A DNA stretch of 64,000 nt from Mucilaginibacter sp. SMC90 (lineage in GTDB: Bacteria > Bacteroidota > Bacteroidia > Sphingobacteriales > Sphingobacteriaceae). The notes below the pieces were generated by a model. The model was not told the origin of the DNA, searched no databases, and saw only the letters and a list, made by a program, of their open reading frames with translations. Positions 1 to 9,835 of the stretch are shown one piece after another; the stretch's first letter is position 1, and the number at the start of each line of letters is the position of its first letter. The stretch is taken from contig NZ_CP094527.1 of the NCBI RefSeq assembly GCF_022811725.1, forward strand, positions 5,456,001 through 5,520,000, given 5' to 3'. The position numbers and the translations under genes were made by a program.

Positions 1-828
1 ACTGCTCAGCTTTACCGCCCCCTCCAGCAATGTAGTTTTTACAACTTTCTCATCGCTGTAAGCCATTACATTGAAGTGGGTACCCAAAACCTGAACGCTC
101 ATACCGTTGACACTCACGATAAAGGGTTTAGTACGATCTTTTGCCACCTCAAAATAGGCTTCGCCCGAAAGTTCAACTTTGCGGTTGTTACCAGTAAAAG
201 CAGCCGGATATTTTAAAGCAGAAGCAGAGTTTAACCAAACTTTAGTACCGTCTGATAACTCGAGCTGATACTGCCCACCCCTCGGAATGCTGATGGTGTT
301 GTAAGCCAGCTCCTGCGCACCATCTTTACCGTTGTCCTGCTTGTTATATGACAACACGCCGTCTTTAACTTTATTGATCTTTACGCCGGTTTGTGTACCC
401 AGCGTTCCGTTTTTGAGCCCGTTGAGCGTAATTATTTTACCGTTAGCCATAGTTAGATAGGCCTTATTACCGCCAGGCAGGATTTTTTGAGGTGATAACG
501 CTACTGTATCGGATTGCCTCGGAACAGCAGGTAATTGTGCTCTCCAGATTAAAACGCCAATGCTTAAAAGAATAATTACAGCGGCAGCCACTCTTAACCA
601 TACATAACGGGCTGATAAGCTTTGAGATCCCTTTTCGGGGATACTTTCGGCCAGCTTTGCTTTAAGTATGCTATGAAGCCGTTTCTTTTCGCCCAAATCG
701 GTTTCCCAGTTATCATCGGGCATTACAATATCGTCCTGGTATGATTCCAATAGCTGCTTTTCTTCCGGCGTGCATTCTCCCGCCAGGTTCTTTTTATACA
801 GAATAAGAAACTCTTCTTTGGTGATCAT
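1..828 (-). CDS. FecR-family anti-sigma factor (C-terminus cut by window edge)
   Basis: Inner-membrane anti-sigma regulator that holds an ECF sigma factor and receives a signal from an STN-type SusC in the periplasm. The reading frame is open from the ATG at 828 to base 1, giving 276 codons with no stop. The cytoplasmic N-terminus (about residues 1-80) is followed by one hydrophobic segment near residues 82-96. The periplasmic FecR region then shows the PGGNKAYLTMANG, PRGGQYQLELSDGTKVWLN and GEAYFEVAKD blocks typical of Sphingobacteriaceae FecR proteins, and the VLGTHFNVMAYSDE block. The C-terminal STN-like domain of these proteins would lie outside the window. It is transcribed away from the sigma gene at 979, so its SusC/SusD partners are expected to the left of the window (inference). 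Confidence 0.93.
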   Translation of the reverse strand, partial: MITKEEFLILYKKNLAGECTPEEKQLLESYQDDIVMPDDNWETDLGEKKRLHSILKAKLAESIPEKGSQSLSARYVWLRVAAAVIILLSIGVLIWRAQLPAVPRQSDTVALSPQKILPGGNKAYLTMANGKIITLNGLKNGTLGTQTGVKINKVKDGVLSYNKQDNGKDGAQELAYNTISIPRGGQYQLELSDGTKVWLNSASALKYPAAFTGNNRKVELSGEAYFEVAKDRTKPFIVSVNGMSVQVLGTHFNVMAYSDEKVVKTTLLEGAVKLSS

Positions 829-978
829 TATGGTTAGTATATAGTTTTAGTAATGGCCCTGTACTTATATAGTATACATTACGGCAACCAACACCCATAG
901 CATTGTAAAAGAATTATTGTTTTTTTAATGTTTGGGAGACATATAATTACTTTTCTCTACTTTTATCAAACCAATTGT

Positions 979-1566
979 ATGTTTAAGGCCTTAAAGAGCG
1001 ATTCTGATTTGTGGGACGACATTCGTAATGACGACGGTGCGGCGTTCGATATACTCTTTAACCGTTATTGGGCCAGAATGTACAAGATCGCTTTCCGTCA
1101 GCTCAATGATGAAGAAAGTAGCCTGGAAATTGTTCACGATGTTTTCCTGAGTATCTGGAACCGGCGCAAAGATTTGGAGATAAATAAATTCTCTAGTTTT
1201 TTGCTAACAGCAATGCGCTATCAATTATATAGCCGTGCCAAAACCGCAAAACTCTCTCTTGTTTATAAAGCCGAGTTATCAGAAAGTGACCATTTGTCGG
1301 AATCAAATACCGGTGAGCTCCGGCTACAGGATTCCGAATTAAAAAACGAACTGGATAAATATCTGAACCAACTGCCCGAACGCTGCCATGAAATCTTTAA
1401 TTTAAGCCGTATTGAACATTTATCCAACCAGGATATTGCAGACCGCCTGGGCATCTCAAAAAAAACCGTTGAAAACCAACTTACAATTGCATTAAAACAT
1501 TTGCGGCTGGCATTTAAAAATATCGCATCGGTAATGATGGTAGCTTTATCACTTTTATTGCGATAA
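979..1566 (+). CDS. ECF RNA polymerase sigma factor (sigma-70 family)
   Basis: Directs RNA polymerase to the promoters of a linked SusC/SusD locus and is held inactive by FecR. Region 2 (DILFNRYWARMYKIAFRQL and the VHDVFLSIWNRR block) and region 4 (LPERCHEIFNLSRIEHLSNQDIADRLGISKKTVENQLTIALKHLR, an HTH) are both clear. A hydrophobic tail after region 4 is common in Bacteroidota ECF sigmas of this kind. An upstream ATG at 928 is in frame, but the start at 979 aligns with the starts of the two other sigma genes in this window, so I prefer it. It is divergent from the FecR gene at 828, which is unlike the co-directional sigma-FecR order seen twice more in this window. Confidence 0.93.
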   Translation: MFKALKSDSDLWDDIRNDDGAAFDILFNRYWARMYKIAFRQLNDEESSLEIVHDVFLSIWNRRKDLEINKFSSFLLTAMRYQLYSRAKTAKLSLVYKAELSESDHLSESNTGELRLQDSELKNELDKYLNQLPERCHEIFNLSRIEHLSNQDIADRLGISKKTVENQLTIALKHLRLAFKNIASVMMVALSLLLR

Positions 1567-1619
1567 GAAATTACGATATCTATCAGCAGATGCAGCCAGT
1601 TAATCTGCATGGCATAAAA

Positions 1620-1647
1620 AATGCCTCCCGGTTTAACGGGAAGCATT
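1620..1647. terminator. Bidirectional hairpin terminator between convergent genes
   Basis: Stem AATGC-TCCCG (1620-1630) pairs with CGGGA-GCATT (1637-1647) with one internal C/A mismatch and a 6-base loop. A-rich and T-rich flanks lie on both sides. It sits between the stop of the sigma gene (1566) and the stop of the DUF4998-type gene (1671). Confidence 0.75.
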
Positions 1648-1670
1648 CATAAAATAAACAATTACAATTA

Positions 1671-2900
1671 TTATAAACTTCTTAGCTTAACACCTTTAAA
1701 CTGCAGATAAGTATATGATTGTGTATTCACCACCCAGCCGAAAGTAATAGTTGTTGTTGCCGCAAGCGTGAAACTAAGCGTGTGCGTGCCGCCAATATTA
1801 TTTTGATCGCCTTTGTAAATGGCCAGTGGGCTACCCAAATTAGTAATATCCGGCAGTGAATTGCCAACGGCCACTACTTCGTTTGCGCTAAGGGTACCGC
1901 CATATCCTGCAGTTTCAATATCAAGGGCATAACTACCGGCAGGCAGTGTAATGGTTTGATAAACCTTACCGTTGCTCACACCATCGCCACTCCAGTCTTT
2001 TGCCTCAAAATGGATACAACCACCATTATCTGTAGACCAGCCTCCGCCCTTGCCGCCGTCCTGGTTCAGCACGTTACTATTGTATTGCCAGTCTTTAGGT
2101 AGCCCCCATTTACCGGTTCCGTTATCGCTGCGGTAAAAAGGGTAGCCCGGGTTTTTGATGTAAAGCGATGTAATATCGCCTATGCGCCTCACCCTCGGAA
2201 AAAGTGTAGGCGCAGCTACCGTAAAAGTATCAATGGCGCCCCTGAAAGGCAGATAACTTGATTGATAAGTTACATCGGTGCCAAACTTAAAATCGTTGAT
2301 GGTCACAATAGAATCGGTTGGTTTGAGCAGCGTTGTTTGTGTTTTACCTGAATTATCAATGTAGGTTACAACAGTTTTGGTATTCACGGTTACCGAATCA
2401 AGCGTGATCTGGTTAAAGTTCAGCTTAACAACACCCGTCGAAATATCAACAGTAAAAGGGTTATCGGCGTTGTAGCCACGGTTAAAAATACCGCCTGCAT
2501 AAACAGCCCCATAAACCCTCACCCCGTTAATGGTTTTAGCAATAGAGATATGTCCGTCGCTATCAACAGAATTGACTATGAAGTTGTAAGTACCTTCGGT
2601 AAGGTTTGTTACCAGTACTTTTACCGTATCAAGCGGGTTATGGCTTGCTGCATTAACAGTTAACGAATCCTGCTTATTGTTCCAATAAATCTTATACTTA
2701 ACAATTTTGGGGTCGGGACTTGGGTTCCACACCAGTTGCGTGCGTAACTTCCCTGCCTGGTAACTGGCATTGGCAATTACACCAGGGTAGTAAATTTCGC
2801 CGCCTTTTATCAGCTCTTTATAATTCTCGTTCTTTTTTGAGCAGCCCCACACGGCCAGCAGTAATAACAGCCATGCTATATTTTTTATATTGATCTTCAT
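1671..2900 (-). CDS. DUF4998-type surface lipoprotein of a SusCD locus
   Basis: Probable outer-membrane glycan-binding accessory lipoprotein. A signal peptide ends in a lipobox with the acylated cysteine at residue 20 (LAVWGC). The region of about residues 35-130 matches the DUF4998 pattern of a fibronectin-III-like fold, with a YYPG motif followed by LVWNPSPDPKIVKYKIYWNN. The C-terminal part (about 255-405) is a beta-sandwich rich in Gly/Trp (WGLPKDWQYN, GGGWSTDNGG) resembling DUF5013 or carbohydrate-binding domains. It is the last gene of the sigma-FecR-SusC-SusD series, 18 bases after the preceding lipoprotein gene. There is no catalytic signature. Family naming is from memory of typical members; binding function is inferred from location. 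Confidence 0.75.
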   Translation of the reverse strand: MKINIKNIAWLLLLLAVWGCSKKNENYKELIKGGEIYYPGVIANASYQAGKLRTQLVWNPSPDPKIVKYKIYWNNKQDSLTVNAASHNPLDTVKVLVTNLTEGTYNFIVNSVDSDGHISIAKTINGVRVYGAVYAGGIFNRGYNADNPFTVDISTGVVKLNFNQITLDSVTVNTKTVVTYIDNSGKTQTTLLKPTDSIVTINDFKFGTDVTYQSSYLPFRGAIDTFTVAAPTLFPRVRRIGDITSLYIKNPGYPFYRSDNGTGKWGLPKDWQYNSNVLNQDGGKGGGWSTDNGGCIHFEAKDWSGDGVSNGKVYQTITLPAGSYALDIETAGYGGTLSANEVVAVGNSLPDITNLGSPLAIYKGDQNNIGGTHTLSFTLAATTTITFGWVVNTQSYTYLQFKGVKLRSL

Positions 2901-2918
2901 TTGTTTGTCGCTTAAAAA

Positions 2919-4151
2919 TTATTGAGGGATTCCGTAAAAAGACATTTCTTCGATGTAGGTATAATCTAATCCAAACCAGGTTTCACTTACTACAACTCTC
3001 AGGTATTTTACCGCGGGGCTATCAAACGGAACGTCAAAGTTTACACCTGCCTCAACAAAAGCCTGATCGGCGGCATTGGTTTGCCCCTGCGGCAGGCCCG
3101 ACGGCGGATCTGGAAAGCGATAAGTACCCACTACTACCCAATCGCCGCTTACAGTACCCACAGGCTTGCCGCCGGGAGTAACAGCATCAGCAGGATTATC
3201 TTTATTTGAGCCCCAAATGCTAAACACTTTGGGGTTTGCGTAACCGTATCCCCTTGGCCACATCAAAAAGTGGCTTAGCTTATAGCTGCGTCCAACTCCG
3301 AACGTACCCTGCACCAGCTTTTGTACCGAACCGATAGTTGTTTGCCATGGTGCAGCACCGCCAACTTCCTTGGTAAAACCATCCCATAAATAAGGCAGTA
3401 TGCCGCCATAACCTATGAAAGCATCACTTGGGCTATTGGTTGGAAAAAATTTGCTTTTATCCAGCAGCTCTTCATACAGCGGGGTAAGGGTAACCAATAA
3501 GGTATCAGATGTATTTCCAAACTGGTCGGTTACAAAAGCACCAAATTTTGCCGGTGTTGTACTAAAGCCCCTTACGGCATAACTTATGGTATCTGTACTG
3601 GTGAAATGCCTGTCCTTAATATTAAATTTATTATCGGCAGGGTCAATGGCAATTAAATTTACACCAACGGGCCGTTTATCTTTATTAATGGTTGATAAAT
3701 GGACACCGCCAAAGTCGGCCGCCAGCGTAAGATTTTTCCGGATTAGCTGGTAGTAAGGTGTATCCGGATGAACCGTTACCGTAACCGGGTCCGATTCCAC
3801 ATTGGCCCGGGTTACCGCGTGCAGGGTTATCGTATAATCCTTACTGCTTTGAAAACCATCAACCCTAATAGTGTCCAGAAAATAGCTGGACTTGGTTTGC
3901 CTTGTTGTTTTGCCATTGATATTATAATCGGCAACTACATAAAGCAGGTTTTGTGATGATGGCAAAGTATAAGTTAAAACCGCGCCGCCATTAAAGTTGC
4001 GCACCTTAACATTGGTTACTACTGCCGGTTTTGTTTTATCGGTACTCTCCGGCAGTTTATAGTTATCGCTTTTTGAGCATGAAAACAAACATGCTGTTAA
4101 AAGCGCCAGTACACATATAAAATGTACAGGCTTTATATGATTATAGCTCAT
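2919..4151 (-). CDS. DUF4959/DUF5126/DUF5000-type surface lipoprotein
   Basis: Probable surface glycan-binding lipoprotein working with the adjacent SusC/SusD. Signal peptide with lipobox ending at Cys25 (ACLFSC). An N-terminal Ig/fibronectin-like region (about 40-130, PAVVTNVKVRNFNGGAVLTY) is followed by a middle beta domain (about 135-225) and a C-terminal discoidin-like (F5/8 type C) region with KLSHFLMWPRGYGYANPKVF and a terminal EMSFYG motif. That order is the usual DUF4959-DUF5126-DUF5000 layout of Bacteroidota SusCD loci. The gene follows SusD by 47 bases and precedes the DUF4998-type gene by 18 bases, so it is very likely cotranscribed. The sugar bound cannot be read from the sequence. 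Confidence 0.78.
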   Translation of the reverse strand: MSYNHIKPVHFICVLALLTACLFSCSKSDNYKLPESTDKTKPAVVTNVKVRNFNGGAVLTYTLPSSQNLLYVVADYNINGKTTRQTKSSYFLDTIRVDGFQSSKDYTITLHAVTRANVESDPVTVTVHPDTPYYQLIRKNLTLAADFGGVHLSTINKDKRPVGVNLIAIDPADNKFNIKDRHFTSTDTISYAVRGFSTTPAKFGAFVTDQFGNTSDTLLVTLTPLYEELLDKSKFFPTNSPSDAFIGYGGILPYLWDGFTKEVGGAAPWQTTIGSVQKLVQGTFGVGRSYKLSHFLMWPRGYGYANPKVFSIWGSNKDNPADAVTPGGKPVGTVSGDWVVVGTYRFPDPPSGLPQGQTNAADQAFVEAGVNFDVPFDSPAVKYLRVVVSETWFGLDYTYIEEMSFYGIPQ

Positions 4152-4198
4152 AATATCTCTTAGTTAATTATTTATCCAATTAAAAAACCATTAAAATC

Positions 4199-6112
4199 CT
4201 ACCAGTAAGGGTTTTGAACAAGGTTATCGTTCACCACGATGGAGTTGTTCCAGATTGGCCACAGGTAATCCCTGGTGTTAAATACAGGGATCTCCACGTT
4301 GCGGGCACGGTAGTAGTTAATAGCCTGCTCTTCGTAAATACTCCAGCCGGTTAACGGGGTACTTAATACTCCCTGCAACTCTTTCCAGCGGCGAAGGTCC
4401 CAACCGCTTTGCCCTTCAAAACAAAGCTCTATCCTGCGCTCCTGGTGAATGATAGCCCTTAAACCTTCTTTAGTAGTTGGTTTAGATGGATTTTTTGAAT
4501 AAGCTGCCCATGAATCAACAACGCCACTCAAACCTGCACGTGCCCTGATCTTATCTACATAAGATATTGCTTCGGCAGTTGGGCCATTTACTTCATTTAA
4601 AGCTTCGGCGTATAACAGGTATAAACCAGCCATACGCATAACCGGCATGGAAAAATCAGTCCAGTTAAACCCATCGTCATATACGGTAAGGTAGTTGGCC
4701 AGCTTCTTAGGCCAATAACCGGTGATGTTTGATTTTTGCAGTGTTTTAGGGCCTGCAAGTGAGGTTACACCACGGGCAGGTACATAATGCGCCATTTTTG
4801 CATCCAAAATACCATCGCCAAACCAAATACCGCCATCAAAGCCTATGCTGCCATAAAAACGGGGCTCGCGGTCAAAGTGGGCCTTAACGGTTTGATAACC
4901 TTGTTTTATGTAAAAAAAATTTGCGGCATCTCCGGTACGTAACTGGTTGCGGTCGGCATAATCCCAGGTCTTATCCTCATCAATCGGTACGCCTTTATTG
5001 GTATAAAACAGCTCGGTAGTTGAAATAGGAACTGCATAGTAAGCCGGGTTTTGGTTATCATTTTGATTGGCCTTTTGTGTTAACCTTGGTATGCAATACT
5101 CCTGACCATGCCAGATATTGCTCAGCGACCAAATTAGTTCGGGGTTGGTATCCCATTTTTGAGTAAGCGCATTTTGGCAGGTTAACACCTGTTTCAATGA
5201 GTCGGGCAGGTTTGAAACGCCCGGCGCAGGTACAAAATTGGTGTTTAAATGCAAACCGGCAGCCTCGCAAAGATCAATTGCTGCTTTACACGCAGTAGCG
5301 GCCTTTTGCCATTTGGCAGCATCAAAGGATGTTGGGAAAAGGTTTTTACCGCTTTTATCTTTAAAGTTTGCGTAATCGGGGTTACCGTTGAATAAGGGGC
5401 TTGCGGCTGTCATCAATACCTCGGCTTTGATGGCCGCTGCTGCAGGGCCGGTTATCCTGCCCAGCTCCTTGGCAGGGTTATCAATTGTAGCGGGCAGATC
5501 GGGAATTGCCTGATCAAGCAGCCCAACAATATAATTAACCACATCATCAACCGGTTGACGTTTCACTTTCACCTCGGCCGTTGAGGCTTCAACAGGTAAG
5601 TTTACATCGATAATAGGTATCGGACCGTACATCCGCATCAGGTAATAATGATAGTAAGCCTTCAGGAATTTGGTTTCGGCTATCCATCGTTTTTTTTCAA
5701 CAGCGGTTAAATCGGCTGGTTTATCGATATTTTCGAGCATGGTATTGCAACGCCTTATGGCAACAAACATAGCTGTACCGTTTGCCCTGCCATCCCAGAA
5801 GTTTAAACCCGGTTCACCAACATTTTGGGTGCCTGTAATGAGGGTATAACCTGTAATATCCAAAGGATTGTTAGCCAGGTTAAGCGGAAAAATAATTTCC
5901 CCCGAGGTTGTAAAACCGGCACTCCTGTTTAAATCATTTAATTGCTGAACAGATGAATAACAAGTAAACAAGTAGTTTTCAGCTTCGTTCTTACTTCTGA
6001 ATGCGTAGTCAATTGTTCCCACATCGGGCGGAACAACGTCAAGATATTTTTTACATGAGCCGCTTAATACCATTAAAAATAATAAGCAAATATGTTTATA
6101 GTTAAATTTCAT
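4199..6112 (-). CDS. SusD/RagB-family glycan-binding outer-membrane lipoprotein
   Basis: Surface lipoprotein that caps the SusC channel and binds oligosaccharides. Signal peptide with lipobox SGSC, then KKYLDVVPPD, which is the usual SusD start. The TPR-like helical core shows WIAETKFLKAYYHYYLMRMYG (about residues 140-160) and the C-terminal RAGL and RIELCFEGQSGWDLRRWKEL motifs of the RagB/SusD family. An in-frame ATG at 6142 would overlap the SusC stop. The ATG at 6112 has AAGGAG 12 bases upstream and directly precedes the signal peptide, so it is chosen. The gene starts 16 bases after SusC stops. Confidence 0.95.
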   Translation of the reverse strand: MKFNYKHICLLFLMVLSGSCKKYLDVVPPDVGTIDYAFRSKNEAENYLFTCYSSVQQLNDLNRSAGFTTSGEIIFPLNLANNPLDITGYTLITGTQNVGEPGLNFWDGRANGTAMFVAIRRCNTMLENIDKPADLTAVEKKRWIAETKFLKAYYHYYLMRMYGPIPIIDVNLPVEASTAEVKVKRQPVDDVVNYIVGLLDQAIPDLPATIDNPAKELGRITGPAAAAIKAEVLMTAASPLFNGNPDYANFKDKSGKNLFPTSFDAAKWQKAATACKAAIDLCEAAGLHLNTNFVPAPGVSNLPDSLKQVLTCQNALTQKWDTNPELIWSLSNIWHGQEYCIPRLTQKANQNDNQNPAYYAVPISTTELFYTNKGVPIDEDKTWDYADRNQLRTGDAANFFYIKQGYQTVKAHFDREPRFYGSIGFDGGIWFGDGILDAKMAHYVPARGVTSLAGPKTLQKSNITGYWPKKLANYLTVYDDGFNWTDFSMPVMRMAGLYLLYAEALNEVNGPTAEAISYVDKIRARAGLSGVVDSWAAYSKNPSKPTTKEGLRAIIHQERRIELCFEGQSGWDLRRWKELQGVLSTPLTGWSIYEEQAINYYRARNVEIPVFNTRDYLWPIWNNSIVVNDNLVQNPYW

Positions 6113-6128
6113 GATACTCTTCATCTCC

Positions 6129-9100
6129 TTATAAATTAACATTCAAGCCAATATTGTACACCTTTTGGATCGGGTAGTTAAATCCATTGCTTCCCAGTTC
6201 CGGATCCCACAGTTTAAATGAGCTCCAGGTAATAAGGTTGAGGCCATTAACGTATAACCTCAAGCTGCGTAAGCCCAGTCTTTTTGATACCGATGCCGGC
6301 AGTGTATACCCAAACTCGGCCGACTTAAGCCGCATGAACGCGCCATTGCGTAACCACCAGGTACTTGGCTGCAGGTTGTTTTCGATAATGTTGCGGGTTG
6401 TTCCTAAACGCGGGTAAGTAGCGTACAGGTCCTGGTGCTCTTCGCTCCAGTGGCTGTCTGCAAATTGCTGTAGTAATTGAGTATTGCCATAAATGTAGTC
6501 CTCTGTACTTTGCACAAAAGGGCTAACCTGGTTAGGATCGATAAAAAATGAAACCCTTGCCTGCCCCTGGAAAAATGCCGAGAGGTCAAAGTTTTTGTAC
6601 TGAGCAGATACGCCGTAGCCGTAAACAATTTCGGGCACCTGCGGGTATCCCAAAAAGGTTTGGTCGCGGTTGTCGATAACACCGTCTCCGTTCAGGTCGC
6701 GGTATTTAATATCGCCGCCCCTCGGTGCTTTGCCTGTAGTTGAAAAGATCTGTGTTGGCGATGCAGCAGCTTCAGCATCATCAACAAATAACCTGTCGGC
6801 AATATACCCGTACCCAATACGGATGGGTTGGCCAACAAAATGGCGATATGCCTCTGGGTAGTTAGGCTCCTCGTAATAAGTATATTTATCTGTTGCCAGG
6901 GTAAAGTTACCACGTCCGGAAATAAGCCAGGAACTTCCGATGCTTTGTTTATAGTCAAATGAAAGATCGATACCTTTTGAGTTGGCTTTACCTAAATTGG
7001 CATAGATATCGGCCTCAAGCCCCGACGTACTTGGAATGTATGACCGTTTTTGCAGGATGTTGTACCTGTTATAATTATAAAACTCGGCAGTGATATTCAA
7101 CTTTTTGAACAAGGTCATTTCCAATGCCAGATTTGCCTGTTTTGAGGTTTCCCATGTTACATTGGGGTCGGGATAGTTAAGGATGGTAGCACCATTATGC
7201 GCATAGCCCGCGTTGGTACCAAAGGCGGCAGAAGCACCACCGTTAAGGTTTACGTTTGATGCATAAAAGAAACGCCTGTCGCTGATGGCATCATTACCCA
7301 CCAAACCATAACTGCCGCGCACTTTTACCCTGGTGAAAATATCTGCCAGCGGTTCAAAGAATTTTTCGCCCGAAACAAGCCAGCCGCCGCCGATGGTTGG
7401 GAAAAAGCCGTAGCGGTGCTCGGTAGAGAACCTTTCGGAGCCATTGTAGCCAAAGTTAAACTCCAAAAAATACTTGCTCTTGTAATTATACCCTGCCCTG
7501 CCCGCAACACCAAGGTTACGATGAGGTAAGGCATATTGCAGATCTGGTTGCTTTGTTACCGGGTTAATTGCGTTTGAATAAACCGTTTGCTGCCGGGTTA
7601 GCACCATGGTTGCCGACAGATTATGATCGCCAAACTGCCTGCTGTAATCAAAGTTGCCCTGCAGGTAGATCTGGTTGCTGATAACAGGCGTGCCGGGGAA
7701 ATATGACAGGTACTCCTTTGCATCATTAGGGTCCTGATTGAGCCATACCAGCGAATAGGTATTGTTTACTTTATCATAGCTGCCAACATTGTAATAGAAT
7801 GGATTATACCCATAATTGGCATCAAAGTAAGAATACCTGTTGGTGCTGAAGATACCATGGAAGTTTAAGCCTTTGGTAATAAAATCAAAACCCTGGTTCA
7901 GCTCAATTTGTGCCAGCACCCGCGACTCTGATGAGGTTTTATGCCCTCTTAGCAACAACGCATAAGGGTTGTTGTAAGGCACGCCCTTCTCTGCCGGGGC
8001 CCCGAACAAAATGTGTTTGGTGTCGCGGTTAGCTGAATCGGCGGGAAAATAGGCTGGAAATAGCACCGGGCTGGTATGCAGCGCAATTTTGTAAACATCC
8101 GAGTTAAACGATCCATCGGTTGTAAGCGGCCCTGCATACTCACTAAACGTACCCGAAAACCGCAGGATCAATTCTGTAGTTTTGGTAAGGTTGAGGTTAA
8201 CGTTTGAACGTAACTGGTAATTTTGGAATTTAATGTTATTACTGTTGTTATTGGCAGGGTCCTCAACCAGGTTACCATGGTCAAGGTTATATGAGCCGGC
8301 AACATAATAGCGGGCAAACGGTGTACCGCCGCTGATACTTAAATTGCCCCTTTGGGTTGATGTACGCTTTTTTAACAGCATACCAAGCCAATCCACCGCA
8401 GGGTATACGTACGGATTATAGCCCGGTCCTTTAGCCAAAGTATTTTGGGTATTGATGATCTTATCCGGATCAAAAGGCGTTGGCTGATACGGATCACGTG
8501 ATAAAGTAGCCTCATTAAAGAGGTTCATGTAAGTGATAGGATCAGCTATTTTAAGCGACTGCGTATTTTGTGATATTGAATTTTCTGCACGGAAACTGAT
8601 CTGCGGCTTGCCTATTTTACCTTGTTTGGTAGCCACCAAAATTACGCCGTTAGCACCGCGTGCGCCGTACAAGGCTGTGGCACTTGCATCTTTCAGGATA
8701 GAGAAACTGGCAATATCATCAACCTGCAAGCGGGCAAGGTCATTGGTGGTAAGCTCAATGTTATCTATCAGGATCAGCGGATCAACTTTATAACCAAATG
8801 TGGTTACCCCCCTGATAAAGAACTGGGCGTTATCCTGCCCCGGCTGTCCCGTTCCCTGGAAGGCGATGATACCAGCTGCCTGGCCTGCAAGGGCTGTGGT
8901 CAGGTTACTTGCCGGGATCTTTAACTCGGCCGGCTTTATGGTAGTTACCGAGCCTACAATGGCTTCCTTACGTTCCTTTTTTCCGTAAGCGGTAATTACA
9001 ACCTCTTCGGCCTGCCTTACATCCTCAACCAAAACAACATTAAACAGTTTATTGTCGGGGCTTACGGTAAAGGTTTGCGTAACAAAACCTATAAATGATA

Positions 9101-9647
9101 CCCGGATCACCGAGCCGTTTTTTACATCGAGGATGAATTTACCGTTGTTATCCGTTACCGTACCACGCCTGGCATCATTTACAACGGTAATACTCACGCC
9201 GGGCAGTGTTATCCCTTTTGAATCGCGCACGGTACCGGTTACGGTAATATCAGCTATATTTTCGGCTTGATTGCTATTTTTTGATCCGTCAGCTTCTTTA
9301 ATGATGACCGATTTTCCATCAATAGTATAGGTTAAAGCTGAGTTTTTAAGGCAGGTTTTCAGCGCTTCTTCAAGCGGGGTATCCTGGAAATTCACATCCA
9401 GCGGAGGCACATTTTTTATACTCCTGGCCGACCAAAAAAGGTTGTAGCCTGTTTGCTTATTTATTTCATTGAATATTTGTTTAAGCGTTGCATCATTCTG
9501 TTTATAAGTGATTTTTTGTGAAAAAACCGCTGCACTTGCCTGCATGAATGCCAGGAAGAGTATAAACGTCGTTATCTTCATGATGAGCAGAAATTTCTTA
9601 GGGTAGCACGAAGGCGTACAAATGTTTGTAGTAAAAATTTTATACAT
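6129..9647 (-). CDS. SusC/RagA-family TonB-linked outer-membrane transporter with STN signalling domain
   Basis: TonB-dependent channel that imports oligosaccharides delivered by SusD. Domain order: N-terminal extension and signal peptide (to about 45), STN/secretin-TonB short domain (about 50-115, KQNDATLKQIFNEINKQTGY), CarboxypepD_reg-like beta-sandwich (about 132-215), plug (TAYGKKERKEAIVGSV, LIDNIEL, ILKDASATALYGARGANGVI), then a 22-strand barrel ending in INPQ-like YNIGLNVNL. The STN domain links it to the FecR/ECF sigma pair just upstream (188-base gap). The start at MYK is kept because the second STN-SusC in this window begins with the same MYK-x-FT extension; an alternative ATG lies at 9581. 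Confidence 0.95.
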   Translation of the reverse strand: MYKIFTTNICTPSCYPKKFLLIMKITTFILFLAFMQASAAVFSQKITYKQNDATLKQIFNEINKQTGYNLFWSARSIKNVPPLDVNFQDTPLEEALKTCLKNSALTYTIDGKSVIIKEADGSKNSNQAENIADITVTGTVRDSKGITLPGVSITVVNDARRGTVTDNNGKFILDVKNGSVIRVSFIGFVTQTFTVSPDNKLFNVVLVEDVRQAEEVVITAYGKKERKEAIVGSVTTIKPAELKIPASNLTTALAGQAAGIIAFQGTGQPGQDNAQFFIRGVTTFGYKVDPLILIDNIELTTNDLARLQVDDIASFSILKDASATALYGARGANGVILVATKQGKIGKPQISFRAENSISQNTQSLKIADPITYMNLFNEATLSRDPYQPTPFDPDKIINTQNTLAKGPGYNPYVYPAVDWLGMLLKKRTSTQRGNLSISGGTPFARYYVAGSYNLDHGNLVEDPANNNSNNIKFQNYQLRSNVNLNLTKTTELILRFSGTFSEYAGPLTTDGSFNSDVYKIALHTSPVLFPAYFPADSANRDTKHILFGAPAEKGVPYNNPYALLLRGHKTSSESRVLAQIELNQGFDFITKGLNFHGIFSTNRYSYFDANYGYNPFYYNVGSYDKVNNTYSLVWLNQDPNDAKEYLSYFPGTPVISNQIYLQGNFDYSRQFGDHNLSATMVLTRQQTVYSNAINPVTKQPDLQYALPHRNLGVAGRAGYNYKSKYFLEFNFGYNGSERFSTEHRYGFFPTIGGGWLVSGEKFFEPLADIFTRVKVRGSYGLVGNDAISDRRFFYASNVNLNGGASAAFGTNAGYAHNGATILNYPDPNVTWETSKQANLALEMTLFKKLNITAEFYNYNRYNILQKRSYIPSTSGLEADIYANLGKANSKGIDLSFDYKQSIGSSWLISGRGNFTLATDKYTYYEEPNYPEAYRHFVGQPIRIGYGYIADRLFVDDAEAAASPTQIFSTTGKAPRGGDIKYRDLNGDGVIDNRDQTFLGYPQVPEIVYGYGVSAQYKNFDLSAFFQGQARVSFFIDPNQVSPFVQSTEDYIYGNTQLLQQFADSHWSEEHQDLYATYPRLGTTRNIIENNLQPSTWWLRNGAFMRLKSAEFGYTLPASVSKRLGLRSLRLYVNGLNLITWSSFKLWDPELGSNGFNYPIQKVYNIGLNVNL

Positions 9648-9835
9648 TTGTTAAAGGCTGTTTTAAGTTGAAATGTTACGACAATTACATTCAGGTTTTA
9701 AAAAGCTGATTGGAGCAGGGGCATCGGAAGTGCCTCTGTTCTGCTTTTTATAAACCGCTGATCTGCTTTAAGCTATGGGTAGGTATTGGTTTTTCTCATA
9801 CTTTTTTGTTTAGTTTAAATTGGTTATTGGGGCGT

